A stretch of 9,950 nt of DNA, taken from the NCBI RefSeq assembly GCF_900105725.1, contig NZ_FNLM01000013.1, forward strand, positions 1 to 9,950, read 5' to 3'. Positions 7,015-9,950 of the stretch are shown here, in pieces. Under the pieces are notes generated by a model. It made no database searches. It saw only the letters and a list, made by a program, of their open reading frames with translations, and was not told where the DNA came from. Made by a program: the position numbers and the translations under genes. This stretch comes from Gordonia westfalica. Its GTDB lineage: Bacteria > Actinomycetota > Actinomycetes > Mycobacteriales > Mycobacteriaceae. How positions within the stretch are numbered: position 1 is the first letter of the stretch; each line of letters starts with the position of its first letter.

Positions 7015-7416
7015 ATGTCTGTACCCACCCCTCGTCTTGTCCTCGGCCGCGAGCCCGCCGCCTGGACCTCCCTCGTCTCAGCCATCCTGGTTCTGCTGAC
7101 CACGTTCGGGTTCAACATCCCCACCGAGACTCAGGGCGTGTTCATGGCCGCGGTCAACGCGGTGCTCGGTCTGCTCGTGGTGATCTCGGTGAAGGAGAGC
7201 GTGTACCCGGCGCTCGTCGCGGTCGTTCAGACCGCGGTGCCGCTGGTCGTTGCGTTCGGCTTGAACCTCAGCGAGCAGCAACAGGGCGCCATCCTCGCGG
7301 TCTCCACGATTGCTCTCGGATTCCTGTTCACCCGCCCGCAGGTCACACCGAAGGTGTTGGCAGGTATTGAGCTTCCCGCTGACGGCGTCGAGCGCGAAGT
7401 CAACCTCGGCCGATGA
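7015..7416 (+). CDS. Holin-like four-helix membrane protein (gene D), right-arm copy, intact
   Basis: 133 aa, starting MSVPTPRLVLGREPAAWTSL, with AAGGAG about eight bases before the ATG. Four predicted membrane segments: AWTSLVSAILVLLTTFGF (about 16-33), VFMAAVNAVLGLLVVISV (42-59), PALVAVVQTAVPLVVAFGL (65-83) and GAILAVSTIALGFLF (91-105). Loops are short and the tail is charged. In phages of this kind the membrane protein directly after the endolysin usually acts as the holin, which times lysis by permeabilising the inner membrane. That role is inferred from topology and place. It overlaps gene E by four bases (ATGA). Confidence 0.82.
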   Translation: MSVPTPRLVLGREPAAWTSLVSAILVLLTTFGFNIPTETQGVFMAAVNAVLGLLVVISVKESVYPALVAVVQTAVPLVVAFGLNLSEQQQGAILAVSTIALGFLFTRPQVTPKVLAGIELPADGVEREVNLGR

Positions 7417-7712
7417 CCGTGACCTCGAGCGCCAGCGCTTGGATGAACCCCGCCGCGCTGAGTGACATCGGCGTGGTGGGGGTCGTCGTCGGCATGGCGC
7501 TCGTGCTCGGTATCGCCTTCGCCCGTGGCTGGATCGTATGGGGATCGGAGATCTCGATCTACAAGACCGCGGCCGAGCGCGACGCCAAGACCATCGCCGA
7601 CCTCCTCGAGACCAACGCGCGCAACGCGCAGACGATGGCCGAGTGGAATGTCGCCGGCCAGCTCATCGCGAGCCAGTCGAAGGCACTGCGAGAGAGCTTG
7701 GAGTCCAACTGA
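7413..7712 (+). CDS. 99-aa one-helix membrane protein (gene E), right-arm copy, intact
   Basis: ATG at 7413 inside the ATGA overlap with gene D implies translational coupling. A single membrane segment lies at about residues 18-38, followed by W-rich juxtamembrane residues (RGWIVWGSEI) and an alanine- and glutamate-rich, probably helical tail to SLESN. It could be a second holin component, an antiholin or a spanin-like anchor. No lipobox or cysteine is seen, so a lipoprotein spanin is unlikely. The stop TGA shares its last base with the ATG of gene F. Confidence 0.77.
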   Translation: MTVTSSASAWMNPAALSDIGVVGVVVGMALVLGIAFARGWIVWGSEISIYKTAAERDAKTIADLLETNARNAQTMAEWNVAGQLIASQSKALRESLESN

Positions 7713-7906
7713 TGTGGGGATTCAAGACCAAGGGGGCGAGCGCGCACGAAGTTGATGCGCGCTCGAAGCGAAACGCGCGATCGGCCGAAGAAGCCCGGTC
7801 CGAAAGCGCACGGCTCGCCGAACGGGCGCGGCCGGTACAGCGGGAGCTTCGTGACCAGTTGGAACGCAACCACTGGGCCGAGCTGATCTTCGGAAGGCTG
7901 AACTAG
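7712..7906 (+). CDS. 64-aa charged protein (DUF7620-like) (gene F), right-arm copy, intact
   Basis: The start ATG at 7712 is chosen because it overlaps the gene E stop (TGATG) and opens MWGFKTKG. A longer reading from 7538 would lie inside gene E and is rejected. The protein is highly charged and helical with the closing pattern LRDQLERNHWAELIFGRL. Proteins of this size and pattern occur by the lysis cassette in many actinophages with no assigned function. The stop TAG shares its G with the GTG of gene G. Confidence 0.77.
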   Translation: MWGFKTKGASAHEVDARSKRNARSAEEARSESARLAERARPVQRELRDQLERNHWAELIFGRLN

Positions 7907-8275
7907 TGGAGCTGATAGCCGACTGGGCACTTGTGGTGCTCGCCGTGCTGGCCACCGTCTACACCATCTGCTACGCCGCATGGCAGTACTGGTGGAAGGA
8001 GCGGGTGTCACTCATCTACCTAGGCAAGTCGACCCTGATGTGCTGGTCTTTCTCCAGATCTCGGCGTCAGTGTGGGCGGGTACTGACTATCCGGGGCGGG
8101 CGTGGATTCGATTCATCCTGTACTCGGGTGGCGCCGTGATGATGCTCGCGCTCCTGGTGATGCTGCTGGTGTTGCAGTACAAGACCGCCGTGACCGTTGG
8201 GCGGCAGGCGACTTCCGCCGGCCATGGCAAGTGTGGCGCGACGAGATCCGAGCATGGTGGGCAGGACGGTCATGA
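7906..8275 (+). CDS. Three-helix membrane protein (gene G), right-arm copy, frameshifted
   Basis: GTG at 7906. The frame reads MELIADWALVVLAVLATVYT through GKSTLM, then loses a C near 8040 (TGTGCTGG against TGTCGCTGG in the left arm). It loses another C near 8186. The third difference, one more G near 8261, is where this arm is probably right: it ends the protein WWAGRS with TGA at 8273-8275, overlapping the lysin B ATG at 8272. The corrected length is 123 aa. Family unknown; three hydrophobic segments and the aromatic-rich linker YAAWQYWWKERVSLIYLG are the main visible features. Confidence 0.72.
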
Positions 8276-8968
8276 TCGAACTTCTCTGGGTCGACGGAAC
8301 TTGGGCACCCCGCGGCGGCTCCCCGCGTCGGAGGCGCTGCGCCGCGCGCTCGACCCCCGCAAGGTGAAGTTCACGTATGTGCCGTACCCGGCCGACTTCG
8401 GCCCGGCGACCGGCATGGGCGACCTGTCGTATGAGGAGTCGAAAGCGATCGGCGCGGCAGCGTTGGATCGAGCTGTCACCGAATCCCGCGAACTCGTGGT
8501 CGTCGGCGGCTACAGTGCGGGCGCGGCGGTCGCAGTGAAGTACGCGCGCGACATCCTGCCTCGGCGCCTCGCCATCAGGTGCTCGCCGTCGCGACGCTGG
8601 GCGACCCGCACACGCCGGTGCATCACGGCCGGTCCGGGATCGCCGGGGCGCTGCACGTCCCGCGGCCTCGGTTCACCGAGTGGGCGCCGGGTGATCCGAT
8701 CGCCGACCTGCCGCTAGGTTCACCGCTGCGCACGGTCGCCGACCTAACCGGGTGGATGTCGGTGCGCACACCGAGGCCGCCCGCGCCTGGGCGTTCAAGA
8801 CCGCTGAACGTCTGGCGGTGGCGCAGCCGTGGTGGAATCCGTTCCGCTGGCCGATTTCGCGCGTGCGGGGAGGACATCCGCAACTATCTCGGCACTGCGC
8901 ATTCCACGGACTACGACGGTGGTGGCCACGCTAAGCGGTTGGCCCGCATGATCGAAGGGGTGAGTTAG
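8272..8968 (+). CDS. lysB: Lysin B (mycolylarabinogalactan esterase-like), right-arm copy, frameshifted
   Basis: ATG at 8272, TAG at 8966-8968. Right-arm differences are a lost C near 8322, a lost G near 8568, a lost C near 8771 and a lost C near 8853. Near 8786 this arm holds the C the left one lacks, restoring RTPEAARAWAFKTAERLA. Both arms read four Gs at 8867-8870 where a fifth would give RAGEDIRNYLGTAHSTDYDG. The Ser nucleophile motif VVGGYSAGAA and the final GGGHAKRLARMIEG can be read here in their own frames. With lysin A upstream this completes a two-enzyme lysis module for a host with a mycolate outer layer. An alternative is another phage-borne alpha/beta hydrolase of cutinase type. 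Confidence 0.75.
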
Positions 8969-8970
8969 CC

Positions 8971-9627
8971 ATTACAGCTCCAGATCAGCCCGGTGCTGGT
9001 GTACCGGGCAAATACTTCTGCCCGCGAACCGCCGAACGGTGCACGTCAGGCCTGTCGCAGTTCGCGAATGCGATCAGGCGTTCTGGGATGACTACGCGTA
9101 CAACCAGTTCAATCCGAAGTTTAAGCATATGGGTGAGCGGTTGATGTGATCGGTTGTTGGCTCATGCGGCGACGGCGAACATTGCGTCCGATCATCAACG
9201 GCATTTTCAATGGCTGGTTTGGTGGCGGTTCGGTTGGTGATCCGCAAGAGGTTCAGTACACGATCCAGGCCATCGCTGACGCCGTCCTCAACGGCTACAA
9301 CGTGGAAACCAAGGTCACGTCGGGTACGTGGACGAAACTGAAAAACATCACCGAACTGATCGTGGGTCTCATCGGATGTGGGAAGAACGGTTCGGACGGC
9401 ACCTCCAGTACCACCACCCGCGCAGCTGGCGGCCTCGGCGGTGATACATTTTCCAGCAACTCGACCCGAATCAGTGGATTCGAGTACGCCTTACGTCGTT
9501 GGCACGAATGGCAATCCGTCAGTTTCGGCACCCATATCACCACGACCCCAGGGCAGGGTGGGATCTCGACATCGTTCGGCTATTCACCCACCACATCCCT
9601 GCCGGGAACGGCGGCGGTGGTGGTCTA
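8971..9627 (+). CDS. Glycine-rich minor tail protein, right-arm copy, frameshifted and cut by IS630
   Basis: It begins two bases after the lysin B stop (start codon unclear). Corrected reading: ITAPDQPGAGVPGKYFLPAN, then GLSQFANADQAFWDDYAYNQ, then KFKHMGEPG. After a TTGATGTG spot read alike in both arms comes VIRLLAHAATANIASIINGI, then QYTIQAIADAVLNGYNVE and TWTKPENITELIV. A Gly-rich C-terminal domain follows (TRAAGGLGGGYIF, then YVVGTNGNPSSFGTH, TTTPGQGGISTSFGY) and ends in a GNGGGGG run at 9608-9624. Whether this is one gene or a short gene ending GEPG* plus a second starting GTG depends on whether the second T at 9141-9142 is real. Gly-rich domains following T-W-T-K-P are typical of actinophage minor tail proteins at the tail tip. 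The gene stops abruptly at the IS630 end. Confidence 0.68.
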
Positions 9628-9950
9628 GTGTCCTGAGTCATTAATTGTCATTCGGTTGATAGACTGGGGAATGGCAACCCGGGGTCCGCGAGCAGTGGAT
9701 ATTGTTCTGACCGATGACGAGCGCCGTGAGCTCGAAGGGTGGGCGCGTCGGCGAACGACGGCCTCGGGTTTGGCGATGCGATCACGAATCGTTCTCGCTG
9801 CCGCAGATGGGGGTCGAATACCGAAGTGGCACAACGACTCGGCCTCAACCGAGGTACCGTGCGGCGATGGCGAGGCCGGTTCGTCGAGCACCGCTGCGAG
9901 GGTTGCTCGACGAACCCCGGCCCGGGCGACCTCGAACCGTCGGCGACGAG
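9626..9950 (+). mobile_element. IS630-family insertion sequence, left end and 5' part
   Basis: The tail gene's Gly-rich run stops at a TA (9626-9627), the target dinucleotide duplicated by IS630/Tc1-type elements. The sequence GTGTCCTGAGTCATTAATTG that follows looks like an IS630 terminal repeat. A transposase start lies 43 bases further in. The right end, and so the second TA and matching inverted repeat, is beyond the window. Confidence 0.75.
9671..9950 (+). CDS. IS630-family transposase, N-terminal part (partial, frameshifted)
   Basis: ATG at 9671: MATRGPRAVDIVLTDDERRE, then LEGWARRRTTASGLAMRSRIVLAAADG in one frame. After one lost base in the G run at 9809-9813 comes SNTEVAQRLGLNRGTVRRWR, a helix-turn-helix of the homeodomain-like type. 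After another lost G at 9900-9902 come GLLDEPRPGRPRTVGDE. The order R-x-R-I-V-L-A-A, HTH, then GL-x-D-x-PRPGRP is characteristic of IS630-family transposases. The DDE catalytic part lies beyond the window. Two single-base losses in 280 bases show that the same error type affects sequence outside the repeat. Confidence 0.85.
   Translation, partial: MATRGPRAVDIVLTDDERRELEGWARRRTTASGLAMRSRIVLAAADGGRIPKWHNDSASTEVPCGDGEAGSSSTAARVARRTPARATSNRRRR

Larger units (their letters stand above)
4792..9539. repeat. Right arm of the 4.75-kb inverted repeat
   Basis: Reverse complement of 1-4757. Relative to the left arm it carries mostly deletions in short G or C runs, for example near 5571, 5635, 5790, 5910, 6140, 6748, 8040, 8186, 8322, 8568, 8771, 8853 and 9016-9140. 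There are some insertions, near 5273, 5316, 5331, 5341, 5418, 5618 and 8261. No difference was seen between about 6749 and 8039. The sequence after 9539 is outside the repeat as seen here only because the left partner lies beyond the window edge. Confidence 0.97.

Noticed and set aside
7538..7711. N-terminal extension of gene F from 7538
   Set aside because: It lies entirely within gene E in another frame; the ATG at 7712 overlaps the gene E stop exactly and matches the 64-residue size expected.
1..9539. Diversity-generating template/variable repeat pair or a diverged gene family
   Set aside because: The differences are indels without substitutions and without A-specific bias, the copies are inverted and full length, and no reverse transcriptase is present.
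9645..9665. Promoter for the IS630 transposase (TTGTCA and TAGACT)
   Set aside because: The spacing of nine bases is far too short for a standard bacterial promoter.

Overview
The window is high-GC actinobacteriophage or prophage DNA, most likely from a mycolic-acid-bearing host such as Rhodococcus or Gordonia. The evidence is an endolysin with LGFP-type wall-binding repeats, a lysin-B-type esterase, and a chain of small overlapping membrane-protein genes. No tRNA, rRNA or CRISPR array is visible.

Layout. Almost the whole window is one inverted repeat. Bases 1-4757 are the reverse complement of bases 4792-9539, around a 34-base centre at 4758-4791. The same eight genes therefore appear twice: on the minus strand in the left arm and on the plus strand in the right arm. 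In transcription order outward from the centre they are: (A) a GNAT-like protein resembling the C-terminal domain of phage Hef-type homing endonucleases; (B) a protein resembling the phage gene 29 family; (C) lysin A, an amidase with LGFP repeats; (D) a four-helix holin-like protein; (E) a one-helix membrane protein; (F) a 64-residue charged protein; (G) a three-helix membrane protein; (H) lysin B. A glycine-rich minor tail protein gene follows. At 9626-9627 the right arm's tail gene runs into the end of an IS630-family element, whose transposase begins at 9671 and leaves the window.

Nature of the repeat. I compared the arms by eye and found about three dozen differences, essentially all single-base insertions or deletions, mostly in short homopolymers, and no substitutions. 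Mirrored coordinates sum to 9549 at the junction and 9540 at the outer end, and the indels listed explain this drift exactly. Where one arm is frameshifted the other usually reads through, and combining them restores complete proteins: lysin A of about 366 aa, lysin B of about 233 aa, and protein G of 123 aa. This fits two error-prone readings of the same DNA joined head to head (an unsplit fold-back read or an amplification chimera) far better than an old biological duplication. A genuine recent inverted duplication is not formally excluded. Gene contents and order are trustworthy; the individual frameshifts should not be read as pseudogenes.

How the genes work together. B-H form a lysis module. 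C cleaves peptidoglycan, H removes the mycolyl layer from arabinogalactan, and D, E and G are candidate holin or accessory membrane proteins. The junctions D/E (ATGA), E/F (TGATG), F/G (TAGTG) and G/H (ATGA) all overlap, implying translational coupling. The tail gene right after the lysis genes, and A upstream, fit the late region of a siphovirus.
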